Shown: positions 10,522-18,753, counted from the stretch's first letter. The stretch is 34,959 nucleotides of DNA from Streptomyces rochei (GCA_002155895.1 MUMD01000057.1:1-34959); one strand, 5' to 3'. Program-made: numbers and translations. The notes: generated from the sequence alone by a model not told the origin.

Positions 10522-11208
10522 TCAGGAGGCATCGGACGGGGTTCGCGCCAGGACCCCGGTGCCAGACAGGGGGGTTTCTGCCGTCAGGGCGAGCGGGCTG
10601 ACACCCAGCAGGGCAGCGATCTCCGGCGCCATGTGCAGGGTCTCCCACGACCACTCGTCTTCATCGTCTTCTGTCTCGGTTGCCGCATCCCAGCTCGTGG
10701 CCAGCCCCAGGTCCTCTCGGCGGGAGCACTCGTACTTGAGGGGCTCTCCCAGCGTCAGGTAGTGGTCGTCTCCCTCGCCGGTCTCGCAGTAGCGGCGTAC
10801 AACCGTTCCTCGCTCTGCAACCAACCAGGCCGATCCGTCGCCCTGCGCGCCGTAGTAGTAAGCCTGCGCCTGCCCATAGCGGGCACTCAGCTCTTCGCAC
10901 ATCTGCAGCACACTGTCCGAGCGCTCACTGTTGCAGGGATCGCACCACCGCCCGATGATCAGTGTCCATCCGTCGAGTTCCGGGCTCACATACACCCGGG
11001 CAAGCCCTTCGGCGGCGGCGTGACTGTCCGCGTCGATGACCTCTTGCGCAGAGCTGAAAGAAACGGGCACGGCGTCCGTCAGCCCTAGAAGGGCCATGAC
11101 CCCGAGCTGATCCCCGGTTGGTACCGCAATCCAATGAAGCCAGCACGACGAAAGCGGCCTGGGCAGCAGATCAGGTGTGGATGTAGTCACTGCGGCACGC
11201 TTGCACAT
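10522..11208 (-). CDS. Hypothetical protein at the attL end of the element
   Basis: 228 residues (ATG 11208; GTG 11190 is an alternative giving VTTSTPDLLP). I do not recognise the family. The sequence has no signal peptide or membrane helix. The middle looks like a mixed alpha/beta fold: 'GWTLIIGRWCDP' (about 80-91), 'MCEELSARYGQAQAYYYGAQGDGSAWLVAERG' (103-134), then 'VVRRYCETGE'; the C-terminal part is acidic (ETEDDEDEWSWE). It starts 43 bp after the stop of the GntR gene on the same strand and may be co-transcribed from that autoregulated promoter. Being the gene nearest the left end, it is a typical position for accessory or immunity cargo, but no role can be assigned. Confidence 0.7.
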   Translation of the reverse strand: MCKRAAVTTSTPDLLPRPLSSCWLHWIAVPTGDQLGVMALLGLTDAVPVSFSSAQEVIDADSHAAAEGLARVYVSPELDGWTLIIGRWCDPCNSERSDSVLQMCEELSARYGQAQAYYYGAQGDGSAWLVAERGTVVRRYCETGEGDDHYLTLGEPLKYECSRREDLGLATSWDAATETEDDEDEWSWETLHMAPEIAALLGVSPLALTAETPLSGTGVLARTPSDAS

Positions 11209-11251
11209 GCTTCCGACAAGCTGAAGCCTCGGCGCAAGGAACCCTGTTTCG

Positions 11252-12007
11252 TCAGCGACTGATCGGGATCTCGTACACGATCTCGCAGTGGGCAGCGGGC
11301 ACCACGATGTCCGCCGTCTCTACGGGGCGACCGTCGTCGCTGTAGTACGTCCGCCGAATGTGCGTGACAAGGGCGGCTTTCTGGATGCCGAGTAGCGACG
11401 CCTCCTCGGCGGTCGCCTGCCTCGGCTCTGGCTGCTCCACGGCATGGCTGACCGTGATGCCGATCGTGGCCATACGGTTCACGACGCCCGTTCCAGCATG
11501 CGGCCCGCCCTCGGGGAGAACGACGAGAGTGCCGGCGGTGAGTTCGTACGGCTCCCAACTCGTCGACAGCTGCACCGGCCTGCCGTCCGCCAGGAACTCA
11601 TACGCCGTCCGCACGCACAGTTCACCCTCGTCGACCCCGAGTCGCGCTGCGATATCTGCGGGGGCCGGCACCTTGGCGTCCGTCCGACTCTCCCAGTCCC
11701 CCTGCCTACCCACGGCCTTCATGTCGGCCCGGAAGGGCGACCCGCTCGGCTGCTCGCGCGCCGACGAACGCACCACCCGCACCCGCTGTCTGGGCTCGGC
11801 GACATAGGTACCCGACCCAGCGCGGCCTTCCAGCACGCCTTGGGAAATCAGCAGCTCTTGCGCCCGACGGACCACGTTCTCGCCTACGCCGCACTCCTGG
11901 CCGATCTGCGCGCGAGAGGGCAGGCGGTCTCCCGGCTCCCACAGGTGCTCCGCGATCCGCCGCCGGAGTTCGTCGGCGACGCGGAGATAGGGCGGCTGCT
12001 CAGGCAT
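11252..12007 (-). CDS. GntR-family transcriptional regulator (HutC/UTRA type), left module
   Basis: 251 residues. An N-terminal winged helix-turn-helix of GntR type (about 8-70) has 'RLPSRAQIGQECGVGENVVRRAQELLISQGVLE' characteristics, ending with the wing 'RAGSGTYV'. The C-terminal UTRA-like ligand domain (about 110-245) includes 'LCVRTAYEFLADGRPVQLSTSWEP' and ends 'EIVYEIPISR'. No ribosome site precedes ATG 12007; instead TAGATT lies six bases before it, with TTAACT 18 bases further upstream, which suits a leaderless mRNA. Two palindromes overlap this promoter, so autorepression is likely. KorA/KorSA-type GntR repressors control transfer and copy genes in Streptomyces elements; this one faces a divergent operon of small genes. 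Confidence 0.88.
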   Translation of the reverse strand: MPEQPPYLRVADELRRRIAEHLWEPGDRLPSRAQIGQECGVGENVVRRAQELLISQGVLEGRAGSGTYVAEPRQRVRVVRSSAREQPSGSPFRADMKAVGRQGDWESRTDAKVPAPADIAARLGVDEGELCVRTAYEFLADGRPVQLSTSWEPYELTAGTLVVLPEGGPHAGTGVVNRMATIGITVSHAVEQPEPRQATAEEASLLGIQKAALVTHIRRTYYSDDGRPVETADIVVPAAHCEIVYEIPISR

Positions 12008-12013
12008 ATGGAA

Positions 12014-12049
12014 AATCTAGTCCACTAGCTCTAATCTAGTTAACTAGCT
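12014..12049. promoter_or_regulatory. Twin palindromic operators and divergent promoter of the left GntR gene
   Basis: CTAGTCCACTAG (12017-12028) and the perfect palindrome CTAGTTAACTAG (12036-12047), both within the longer shared context ATCTAGT..ACTAGCT, start 19 bp apart. On the - strand they cover the candidate -10 (TAGATT) and -35 (TTAACT) of the GntR gene. The pair sits between that gene and the divergent gene at 12087, so one repressor could silence both directions. Confidence 0.72.
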
Positions 12050-12086
12050 TCACTCAAAGTGATCGCTGGATGACGGAGGCTGCCCT

Positions 12087-12365
12087 GTGCCCGCTTCGGG
12101 AGTTAGCGCGGCGGCCATCGCCGCCCGGCTGTCCGCCCTCGGGCTTTCCACGCGAGTGGAGGAACAGCACCAGCACACATCGGTGGAAGTGGAGGTGCCG
12201 GACGCGCTCTCCGCCGAGTCATGGCGGGAGGTCCTGGACGTGGTCGCTGAGGCCGACCGATTCGGGCTCCTCGCCACCAGCTTGAACGACCGCACCTTAT
12301 GGGCGGTCGTACGCAAAGCGGCCCCCACGACGGGCGATGTCGGGGGACCGAGCCATCAGCGATAG
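12087..12365 (+). CDS. Small hypothetical AICE protein, first gene of left operon
   Basis: 92 residues. GTG at 12087 has GGAGG seven bases upstream (12075-12079), which decides the start. It is likely one compact domain: 'GVSAAAIAARLSALGLSTRVEEQHQHTSVEVEVPDALSAESW' suggests helix-strand-strand, followed by 'REVLDVVAEADRFGLLATS' and 'RTLWAVVRKA'. No known domain is recognised. It is the first gene downstream of the CTAG palindromes and 12 bp from the next gene, so it is the leading gene of a six-gene operon (12087-14164) probably repressed by the divergent GntR protein. Confidence 0.72.
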   Translation: MPASGVSAAAIAARLSALGLSTRVEEQHQHTSVEVEVPDALSAESWREVLDVVAEADRFGLLATSLNDRTLWAVVRKAAPTTGDVGGPSHQR

Positions 12366-12377
12366 GAGCTGAACAGC

Positions 12378-12695
12378 GTGCTCAACCGTATCCGCCGCGC
12401 CTTCTCCCTCACCAGGGCGCGGAACTCCCCAAGAGGCAAGCACCGCCGGCCGTTAGTGCCCACCTTTCCTCATCCGCCTCTTCCCGTCTCTCGTAGGCCC
12501 GATGACACGTCGGCCCCCGTCATGGGTCGTACAGCCGACGACGCGGCATCTCACCGAAACCTGCTCAGAGGAGAGGACGTGGCCCTGGTCCGCCCGTACG
12601 TCCTGGCGATGGAAGGACGCATCCGGACACGCGCGATGGCCATCGCCCCTCACCTCTCGGCGGACGCCTGGTCAGCGCTGACAGGGGCTTACTGA
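12378..12695 (+). CDS. Small hypothetical AICE protein
   Basis: 105 residues starting with GTG 12378, preceded by AGGAG (12364-12368). The N-terminal 45 residues are basic and Pro/Arg-rich ('RIRRAFSLTRARN', 'RPLVPTFPHPPLPVSRRPDD') and look disordered. The C-terminal half is helical: 'GEDVALVRPYVLAMEGRIRTRAMAIAPHLSADAWSALTG' pattern of a short helical bundle. I do not recognise a family. Its stop overlaps the start of the next gene (TGATG at 12693). Confidence 0.65.
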   Translation: MLNRIRRAFSLTRARNSPRGKHRRPLVPTFPHPPLPVSRRPDDTSAPVMGRTADDAASHRNLLRGEDVALVRPYVLAMEGRIRTRAMAIAPHLSADAWSALTGAY

Positions 12696-12898
12696 TGCCA
12701 CATCGTCAACAGCCGCACATCGCAGACGCAGCGTCCGCCCCCTACCGCTCGACTGCATGCCGGATCGGCACGCACCACGTCTGCGCCGACGCTTCCCCGA
12801 CGCCGGCCCCGTCCGACATCCCGGTGATCTGCGAGGCGTGCGACTGCCCGTGCCACTCGGGCGTTGACCCGTCCGCGCCCTTGGGGGTGACGCGGTGA
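12695..12898 (+). CDS. Small Cys/His-rich hypothetical protein
   Basis: 67 residues, ATG 12695 overlapping the previous stop. Cysteines and histidines cluster: Cys22, HHVCAD near 27-32, and CEACDCPCH at about 45-53. The C-x2-C-x-C-x-C-H cluster could bind zinc or another metal, but no named zinc-finger family fits. Its end overlaps the next start by four bases (GTGA at 12895). Such tiny proteins are common in AICE regulatory modules; the role is unknown. Confidence 0.6.
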   Translation: MPHRQQPHIADAASAPYRSTACRIGTHHVCADASPTPAPSDIPVICEACDCPCHSGVDPSAPLGVTR

Positions 12899-13119
12899 CG
12901 GCGTATACCCCCGGCGGCGCGCTGGTCTCCAACATCGAGGTCACCGCGACCACCGTGCAGCGCGGCGACATCATCCAACTCGGCGGCCGTGTCGTCCGGG
13001 TGAGAGACCTTTTCCAGCTCCCTAAGGGAGCGAAGCAACTGGTCTTCGAGTCGGGCGAACTGCTGACCATACATGCGCGTACCCGGCTCGTCGCCGTGCG
13101 AATGCTGAGAAGGCGGTGA
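12895..13119 (+). CDS. Small hypothetical protein, predicted beta-rich
   Basis: 74 residues from GTG 12895, overlapping the previous gene by four bases and the next by four (GTGA at 13116). The sequence alternates short hydrophobic stretches with turns ('VTATTVQRGDIIQLGGRVVRVRDLFQL', 'AKQLVFESGELLTIH', 'RLVAVRML'), which suggests a small beta barrel of SH3 or OB size. No catalytic motif is visible. Translational coupling on both sides ties it to the GntR gene that follows. Confidence 0.65.
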   Translation: MTAYTPGGALVSNIEVTATTVQRGDIIQLGGRVVRVRDLFQLPKGAKQLVFESGELLTIHARTRLVAVRMLRRR

Positions 13120-13859
13120 TCGGCTCCATGCGCTCACGCCACCACGACATCGCGGACGACCTCCGGCAGCAGATCACAGCCGGCCGCATCCTGCCGAGCG
13201 AACGCCTTCCATCCGAGGCTGCCCTCGCCGACCGCTACGGGATTAGCACGGTGACGCTGCGAAGAGCACTCGCCGTGCTCCAGAGGGAAGGCCTCGTGGA
13301 GAAGATCCACGGCAAAGGCAACTTCGTCAGCCGCCCTCACCGCAAGATCATGTACGTCGGCGGCTGGGGCACCCTGGACCCGTGGACCGCCACCGAGCCG
13401 GGCTTGCGCGTCACCATTCGCAGCACCGCAGTTCAGGCCCAAGCGCACTTGGCGACCTTGTTGAAGGTGCCCACGGGCAGCCCCGTCGTGGAGTTCACCT
13501 GCCTCAGCCGCGAGGGTGAGTCGCCTCTCGGTTTGGCGCGCGTCTACATGCCGCACGACCTGGTCCCGCCCGGAGCTCTCGACGACGCCTCCACATGCAG
13601 AGAGGCAGCCACGAGGTTCGCCTTCCTCAGCCGACCGCCGACTACTGCCCGAGAGACGGTGAGCGCTCGCTTCCCGACACCGGACGAAGCATCGGCCCTC
13701 CGGATCGGCAACGCGTCAGTCGTCCTCTCCATCACTCGCATCGCCACCGACTCCACGGGCCGCGTCGTCGAAGCCACGCTTATGGCCTTCCCGGGGGATC
13801 GAGTCGACGCCGTGTTCACCACCCACCACGTAATCGACGAAAGGCAGAGCCAAAGATGA
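13116..13859 (+). CDS. GntR-family transcriptional regulator (UTRA type), within left operon
   Basis: 247 residues from GTG 13116 (overlaps previous stop); an ATG at 13128 (MRSRHHDIADDL) is a possible alternative. The winged helix-turn-helix spans about 5-70, with 'RLPSEAALADRYGISTVTLRRALAVLQREGLVE' features and the wing 'IHGKGNFV'. A UTRA-like domain follows (about 90-240; 'SPVVEFTCLSREGESPLGLARVYMP', 'VLSITRIATDSTGRVVEATLMAFPGDRVDAVF'). It is the second of three GntR regulators in this element. It lies inside the operon of small genes rather than facing it. The next gene overlaps its stop. Confidence 0.87.
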   Translation: MIGSMRSRHHDIADDLRQQITAGRILPSERLPSEAALADRYGISTVTLRRALAVLQREGLVEKIHGKGNFVSRPHRKIMYVGGWGTLDPWTATEPGLRVTIRSTAVQAQAHLATLLKVPTGSPVVEFTCLSREGESPLGLARVYMPHDLVPPGALDDASTCREAATRFAFLSRPPTTARETVSARFPTPDEASALRIGNASVVLSITRIATDSTGRVVEATLMAFPGDRVDAVFTTHHVIDERQSQR

Positions 13860-14164
13860 CAACACCGAACGAACTGCGGCTCCTCCCCTGGTCGGGCCCG
13901 GGAGGCAAGCCTTGCTACCTGAGCACCGATGCCCAGGGCGGCTACATGTCCCGATTGGCGGACAGCATCGAATCAGCCCAACTCGACACAGCGGTTGAAC
14001 TGCTGACGCTGGCATCAGAGACTTTGAACAGCCAGGATGCTGCCCTTGGCGACGTGCGGACGCTGGCCATGGAGCTGACCGGAGCTTTGCGGGACGTACT
14101 CCGCGTCGCATCCAGCCGCGGTCACCTCCTGGCACTGCGCAACCCGGCCGTTCAAGAGAGCTAA
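13856..14164 (+). CDS. Small hypothetical protein, last gene of left operon
   Basis: 102 residues from ATG 13856, which overlaps the GntR stop (ATGA). N-terminal 35 residues include 'LLPWSGPGGKPCYLSTDAQGGYMSRLAD', resembling short conserved motifs found in many Streptomyces element proteins; the remainder is helical ('AVELLTLASETL', 'VRTLAMELTGALRDVLRVASS'). I cannot name the family. A strong stem-loop follows 90 bp later, marking the end of the operon. Confidence 0.65.
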   Translation: MTTPNELRLLPWSGPGGKPCYLSTDAQGGYMSRLADSIESAQLDTAVELLTLASETLNSQDAALGDVRTLAMELTGALRDVLRVASSRGHLLALRNPAVQES

Positions 14165-14253
14165 CCCCGCCAACTACGTCGCCATCTCTTGACCACGCCC
14201 TACGCGTCCTGTCTTCCAGGTCGGCGTATCCCTCGAACCCTACGACATCACGG

Positions 14254-14294
14254 GAAGCCCACGGCTCTGACAGGCCTCAGACGCCGTGGGCTTC
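14254..14294. terminator. Bidirectional stem-loop terminator
   Basis: GAAGCCCACGGC (14254-14265) pairs perfectly with 14283-14294; the pairing continues inward as TCTGA/TCAGA around CAGGCC with one bulged C, giving about 17 bp. It lies between the convergent ends of the + strand small-gene operon and the - strand restriction operon. Confidence 0.75.
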
Positions 14295-14309
14295 TGGCAT
14301 GAGGGCTCC

Positions 14310-14912
14310 TTACCGGGCTTCCAATGACGGCAGCATGGTGCTCAGCAGCCACGCAGCGCCGTTCGCTTGTTCACCGTCCCCGTGAGCTGCTTCTACCATC
14401 GCCATGAGCGCAGCACCCTCGCCTGTCCCGAGGCGGTACACCAGCACCACGCGATCTTGACGCTTGGGTATTTCGAACGGCACATGCCCAAGTCCGGCCG
14501 CCCGTAGGCCAGCCGAGATCTCGGCTACAACATTCTTCTTCGCCCGGGCTGCCCCCACAGCGTTGCGAAGTGTCTTGACGCTGACAGCTGCATAGCCTTT
14601 GCCTGTGTCTACGGCCTTCTCGACCTCGCTGAGATCCAACGTTCCCTCCCCTTTGGCGGGCTGTGACCCTACCCAGCACATCGGGGCTCCATCCACCCCG
14701 AGTGCCACGCCAGGAGCCCGCAGGGTGGGGTCGGCCAACGGCTCCGGAGGCCGTTGGCAAGCGGAGCAAACGCGCTGGCTGCAGCCTAGATGAGGCAAGG
14801 ACGAGACTGCGCCGTCCACAAATAGTCCACGGGCTGCGTAAATGCTGCGGGCTTGATGGACAGCGGTCTCTGCCTTACCACTAGCCGTGGCCCCTATGAC
14901 TGGTGAGCTCAA
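14310..14912 (-). CDS. Hypothetical protein, last gene of restriction-modification operon
   Basis: 200 residues if TTG 14912 is used; a later start is possible. The stop is 14310, just inside the terminator. The N-terminal 'GATASGKAETAVHQARSIYAARGLF' is helical; the middle has four Cys (GCSQRVCSACQ about 43-53, MCWVG about 78-82) that could hold a metal. The last 100 residues look like a well-folded domain ('KAVDTGKGYAAVSVKTLRNAV', 'VVAEISAGLRAAGLGHVPFEIPKRQDRVVLVYRLG'). It starts 45 bp after the metallopeptidase stop and probably shares its transcript. No family is recognised. Confidence 0.65.
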   Translation of the reverse strand: MSSPVIGATASGKAETAVHQARSIYAARGLFVDGAVSSLPHLGCSQRVCSACQRPPEPLADPTLRAPGVALGVDGAPMCWVGSQPAKGEGTLDLSEVEKAVDTGKGYAAVSVKTLRNAVGAARAKKNVVAEISAGLRAAGLGHVPFEIPKRQDRVVLVYRLGTGEGAALMAMVEAAHGDGEQANGAAWLLSTMLPSLEAR

Positions 14913-14957
14913 AACTGACTTATATACGCCTTGCGGGCAGGTTATTTTCCAGTCAAA

Positions 14958-15680
14958 TCATGGCCACTGCTCTTCTGCGAGGGGTGCATTGTTCAGCTGG
15001 GCGCGCAGGCTTCGCCAGTTCGGCATGAACTTGTCCATGAGCTTAGTGAAACGGTCGTCGTGGTGGCGCTGCAGGTAATGCGCCATTTCGTGGACGACGA
15101 TGTACTCCAAGCAGGCCGGGGGCTTCTTGGCAAGTTCGACGTTGAACCAGATGTGTCCGGTTTCGCGATTACAGGATCCCCACTTAGTCTTCATGCGCTT
15201 GATACTCCACCACGGCACTGATACATCGAGGATCGATTCCCATTTGGCGATCAGGCTCGGTAGCACATGTCGAAGCTGCTCTCGATACCAACGATCAAGC
15301 AGCTTGCGGCGCCGTTCGGCTGAGGTGCCGGCCGGAACGAACAGCACTAGTCGCTCACCGTCTAGCTCGAAGTGAGCCCGTCCAGGGCGTTCAACGACCT
15401 TCATCCGGTGTCGAACACCCCACACGTAGTGAGACTCGCCTGTCACCACCTCCCGCGTGGACTGTCGTGCAGCCGACCGAAGTTGCTCACGCTGCTCTTT
15501 GATCCACGGCAGGCGTTGGATTACGGCGAGCCTCACCTGCTCATCATCGAACTGGTGCGGCGCTGCTACTCGGACGCGTCCAAGGGGCGGATAGACGCCG
15601 ATGTGCAGGTTCTTGATGTCTTTGTAGGTGACGTCGACGTCAATACCACGGATGGTGAGATAGCCACTAGCGGTACTCAC
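14958..15680 (-). CDS. YgjP-like (DUF45/SprT-type) zinc metallopeptidase
   Basis: 240 residues. The zinc-binding motif HEMAHYLQRHH is at about 196-206 (HExxH plus a third His further on), preceded by the family phrase 'MKTKWGSC' (about 165-172) and 'EYIVVHE'. These define the YgjP/DUF45 family of intracellular putative metallopeptidases. Members frequently sit beside hsdR in type I restriction loci; their substrate is not established. The ATG at 15680 overlaps the end of hsdR by 14 bases, so translation is coupled to restriction-subunit synthesis. It may process or turn over HsdR, but this is inference from position only. Confidence 0.88.
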   Translation of the reverse strand: MSTASGYLTIRGIDVDVTYKDIKNLHIGVYPPLGRVRVAAPHQFDDEQVRLAVIQRLPWIKEQREQLRSAARQSTREVVTGESHYVWGVRHRMKVVERPGRAHFELDGERLVLFVPAGTSAERRRKLLDRWYREQLRHVLPSLIAKWESILDVSVPWWSIKRMKTKWGSCNRETGHIWFNVELAKKPPACLEYIVVHEMAHYLQRHHDDRFTKLMDKFMPNWRSLRAQLNNAPLAEEQWP

Positions 15681-18600
15681 GACGTGCCTTTACTAGTTCA
15701 AGCAGTTCATCAAGCCGGTCGAAGTCAGCAGGCAGCGCTTGAGCGAGCGCGCGCCTGACCCTCTTCTCTCTCATTGGATTGCCTACCCACGAGTCGGGTT
15801 TGGTGTGGAGGACAGTGGTGTCCACGACCGCGGCCAGCTCCGGCGCTTGACCGAAGAAGTCGATCAGGGCGCGGCGGGCACCGTTGTCAGCCCACTCAGG
15901 ATACGCGGTGTCTGATTCGCCCTTGCCGAGCTTCGACGCGTGCTCCAGCAACCTCGCCAGGTACTCCTTGTAATCCAGAGCCCCCTGCCGCCGTTCCTCG
16001 AGTATGGCGTCGAGCAGTTCCGACATCTTGTCGTAGTACTTAGGGTTCATTGGGCGCTCGTCGATGATCACCTTGCGCACGTTGTTGGTGATCGTCTCCG
16101 CCACCGCTTCGGGATCCTTTTTGATACCCGCGGGAAGCTTGTCGAGCGCGCCAGCCCCCATCTCGACGATCAACTGGACCAACCCCCTTTCCTGGAAGTT
16201 TGAGACCACCTCGGAGGGAGTGGCGCTGATGTACGTGTCGAGCAGGTGCCGCATGCCGGCCTCGTACTGTTTGAAGTCGACGTTCTCGCCAGCGCCAAGT
16301 TTGACCTCGTCGCGTACGTTGGCGTAATGGGCGATCTCGTCCTTGATCGCTGCGGCTTCGGCGTCGCTGTATCCAGCGTCCTGCATTTCGTTGGCGAGGT
16401 TACTGTACGCGCGGGTTACAGCCGCCACAGCTTTATAGAGCTCAACGCGCTTGGGTTCATTGGCCTTGAGTTGCTCGGCGTTGCCCTGCTCGCGGGCGCA
16501 GAAGTACTGCTGGTACTGAAGAGTGTTCTTCGGCGGCTCGACCAGTTCACAGAGCGCTCGGATCTTCTCCAGGGCTACATCGAGGTCGTCACAGGCTCTA
16601 TCGATCCGGTCGGACAGCAGCCCCTCGATGTCCTTCGTCTCGTAGCCTTCGAGGGCACCTCCGGTATAGTCCGTGATCGCGGATTCAAGAGAATTGAACA
16701 GGTCGCGATAGTCGACGATGTAGCCGTATTCTTTGTCCTCGCCGTCGAGGCGATTGACCCGGCAAATCGCCTGGAAGAGGCCGTGATCCTGCATCTTCTT
16801 GTCGATGTACAGGTACGTCGTGCTTGGAGCGTCAAAGCCGGTCAGGAGCTTGTCGACAACGATGAGCAGCCGCATCTGGCCCGGGTCGTTGATGAAGCGT
16901 TCCTTGACGTCCTTCTCAAACTGCTCGACCTTGCCCACTGCCTTATCGGCGGGCTCGTTGAAATGGTCCGCGAGCATCTGCCGGTAGATCTCGTACTGAC
17001 GTAGCCGCTCAGTGGCTCCGTGGCCGGAGTCCTCCTTAGAGATGTCGCTGGCCTGTGGCGTATACGACGTGACGATGGCGCACTTGCCCTTGAACCCAGC
17101 CTGAATGAATAGCTCGTAGAACTTGCATGCCTGGTAGATGCTCGAACTGACGAGGATGGCATTGCCGCGGCCGTCCGACAGGCGTGGCTTGATCTCCATG
17201 TCGAGCAAGATGTCATTGACTATCTGCCGGGCGCGCGGTTCCGAGCTGACGACCTTTTGGATAGTTCCCCAGCGCTTCTTGAGCTCAGCGCGGGACAAGT
17301 CCGTCATGCCTCGGGTCTTGGCCTCAAACCACTGGTCGACCTTTGCCGGCGAGGTCAGGTCCTGGTCGATGTTGCGAGCCTCGTACCGCAGGTCCAGCAC
17401 AACGCCGTCTGCAACGCCCTCGTCGAACTTGTATGTATGGATGAAGCTTCCGAACCGCTCGATGGTGGTCGCCTTGTCGACCTTGAGTAGGGGCGTACCA
17501 GTGAAGCCGATGAACATGGCACCCGGCATGAGCTCCTTCATGGCGTCGTGCATCTTGCCCGACTGGGTACGGTGCGCTTCGTCGACGAAGACGAAGATGT
17601 TGCCCTTGGCGTCGAAGTCCCTGGGGATGGTCGCCTTCAGCTCACGGATGAACTCGCTCTCAGCGTGGTCGCGAGCGGACTCGTCCTCCGAACTGCGGAA
17701 CTTGTGAACCAGCGAGCAGATCAGCCACTCCTCGCTCGCATTCAGTGTGGCGAGCAGGTCAGCGCTGCTCTTCGTACGATAGATAGACTCGTTGACTCCC
17801 CGGAAAACTTTCTGGATCTGATCATCCAGTTCAGTCCGGTCAGTAATGAGGAGTACACGAGCGTCCGGCTGGTTCTCGCGGATCCACTTGGCCAGCCAAA
17901 CCATCGTCAGCGACTTGCCGGAGCCCTGAGTGTGCCAAACGATGCCGCCCTCGCGCTTGCCGATCCGCTGTTGGGCCGCCTTGACGCCGAAGTACTGGTT
18001 ATGCCGACAGGTCTTCTTCTGCCCCGCGTCGAAGACCATGAAGTCGTGAACCAGCTCAAGTAGACGTTTTTTCGAACAGAGCTGAGTCAAGGCACGATCG
18101 AGCGGATCGGCAATGTCGGACGGCTCACGCCACGTCAGCCAATACTTCTCCGGCGTGTCGATAGTGCTGTAGCGAAGCCCCTCCACGTCGTTGCCGGCCA
18201 TAACGAGTTGCACCGTCGTGAAGAATGGACGAATAAACTCGGGCCGTTGGTTTCCGATGCTCTGCCGAATACCTTCGGAGACGGCGACCTTCGAGCGCTT
18301 GAGCTCGATCGTCCCGAAGGCCATGCCGTTGACGTAGAGCACGATGTCCGGACGCTTTGTGTGCTGCCCGAGGACCGTCACTTCCTCTGCTAAGGCGAAG
18401 TGATTGGTCTCGGGGCGCGCCCAGTCGATGAGCCACACCGTCTCCGTCTGCTCGCCTACGCCGGGCTTGACCTTCACCCCGTACCGCAGCAGGCCGTAGA
18501 CGTCACGGTTCGCCTCGTACAGATCGCGGCCACCACCGAGCGAAGCGTCGCTCTTCAGCTTGTCGATCGCCTTGTTGATGAGGTTGTCGCTGTAACCCCG

Positions 18601-18753
18601 GGCAAGGAGGTTCTGCGTGAGCAGCTCAACATCGATGTTGGCATTGCCCTGCCGGTACTCCCAGTTGCCCAGGTACTCGTAGCCCAACGACTCTCGGAAC
18701 AGATCGACGACACGATCTTGAGCCTTGCGCTCGGGTTGCCCGACGTTACTCAT
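15667..18753 (-). CDS. hsdR: Type I restriction enzyme R subunit (HsdR)
   Basis: 1028 residues, full length. The N-terminal nuclease domain has the PD-(D/E)xK signature RPDIVLY...GTIELKR (about 134-155). The SF2 translocase motor follows: Walker A WHTQGSGKS (about 270-279), DEAH box VFVDEAHR (about 387-394), motif III GFTGTPLL and a motif VI region 'ICRVNRLDGEDKEYG'. A helical C-terminal domain contacts HsdM. HsdR cuts unmodified DNA after ATP-driven translocation in an R2M2S complex. Its ATG overlaps the hsdS stop (ATGA, 18750). The gene has noticeably more A/T-ending codons than the neighbouring transfer genes, suggesting a different origin. Confidence 0.95.
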   Translation of the reverse strand: MSNVGQPERKAQDRVVDLFRESLGYEYLGNWEYRQGNANIDVELLTQNLLARGYSDNLINKAIDKLKSDASLGGGRDLYEANRDVYGLLRYGVKVKPGVGEQTETVWLIDWARPETNHFALAEEVTVLGQHTKRPDIVLYVNGMAFGTIELKRSKVAVSEGIRQSIGNQRPEFIRPFFTTVQLVMAGNDVEGLRYSTIDTPEKYWLTWREPSDIADPLDRALTQLCSKKRLLELVHDFMVFDAGQKKTCRHNQYFGVKAAQQRIGKREGGIVWHTQGSGKSLTMVWLAKWIRENQPDARVLLITDRTELDDQIQKVFRGVNESIYRTKSSADLLATLNASEEWLICSLVHKFRSSEDESARDHAESEFIRELKATIPRDFDAKGNIFVFVDEAHRTQSGKMHDAMKELMPGAMFIGFTGTPLLKVDKATTIERFGSFIHTYKFDEGVADGVVLDLRYEARNIDQDLTSPAKVDQWFEAKTRGMTDLSRAELKKRWGTIQKVVSSEPRARQIVNDILLDMEIKPRLSDGRGNAILVSSSIYQACKFYELFIQAGFKGKCAIVTSYTPQASDISKEDSGHGATERLRQYEIYRQMLADHFNEPADKAVGKVEQFEKDVKERFINDPGQMRLLIVVDKLLTGFDAPSTTYLYIDKKMQDHGLFQAICRVNRLDGEDKEYGYIVDYRDLFNSLESAITDYTGGALEGYETKDIEGLLSDRIDRACDDLDVALEKIRALCELVEPPKNTLQYQQYFCAREQGNAEQLKANEPKRVELYKAVAAVTRAYSNLANEMQDAGYSDAEAAAIKDEIAHYANVRDEVKLGAGENVDFKQYEAGMRHLLDTYISATPSEVVSNFQERGLVQLIVEMGAGALDKLPAGIKKDPEAVAETITNNVRKVIIDERPMNPKYYDKMSELLDAILEERRQGALDYKEYLARLLEHASKLGKGESDTAYPEWADNGARRALIDFFGQAPELAAVVDTTVLHTKPDSWVGNPMREKRVRRALAQALPADFDRLDELLELVKARREYR

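Noticed and set aside
13116-13859. Second GntR gene as a decayed duplicate of the first
   Set aside because: Both are full length with complete DNA-binding and UTRA domains and differ substantially, so neither looks like a pseudogene.
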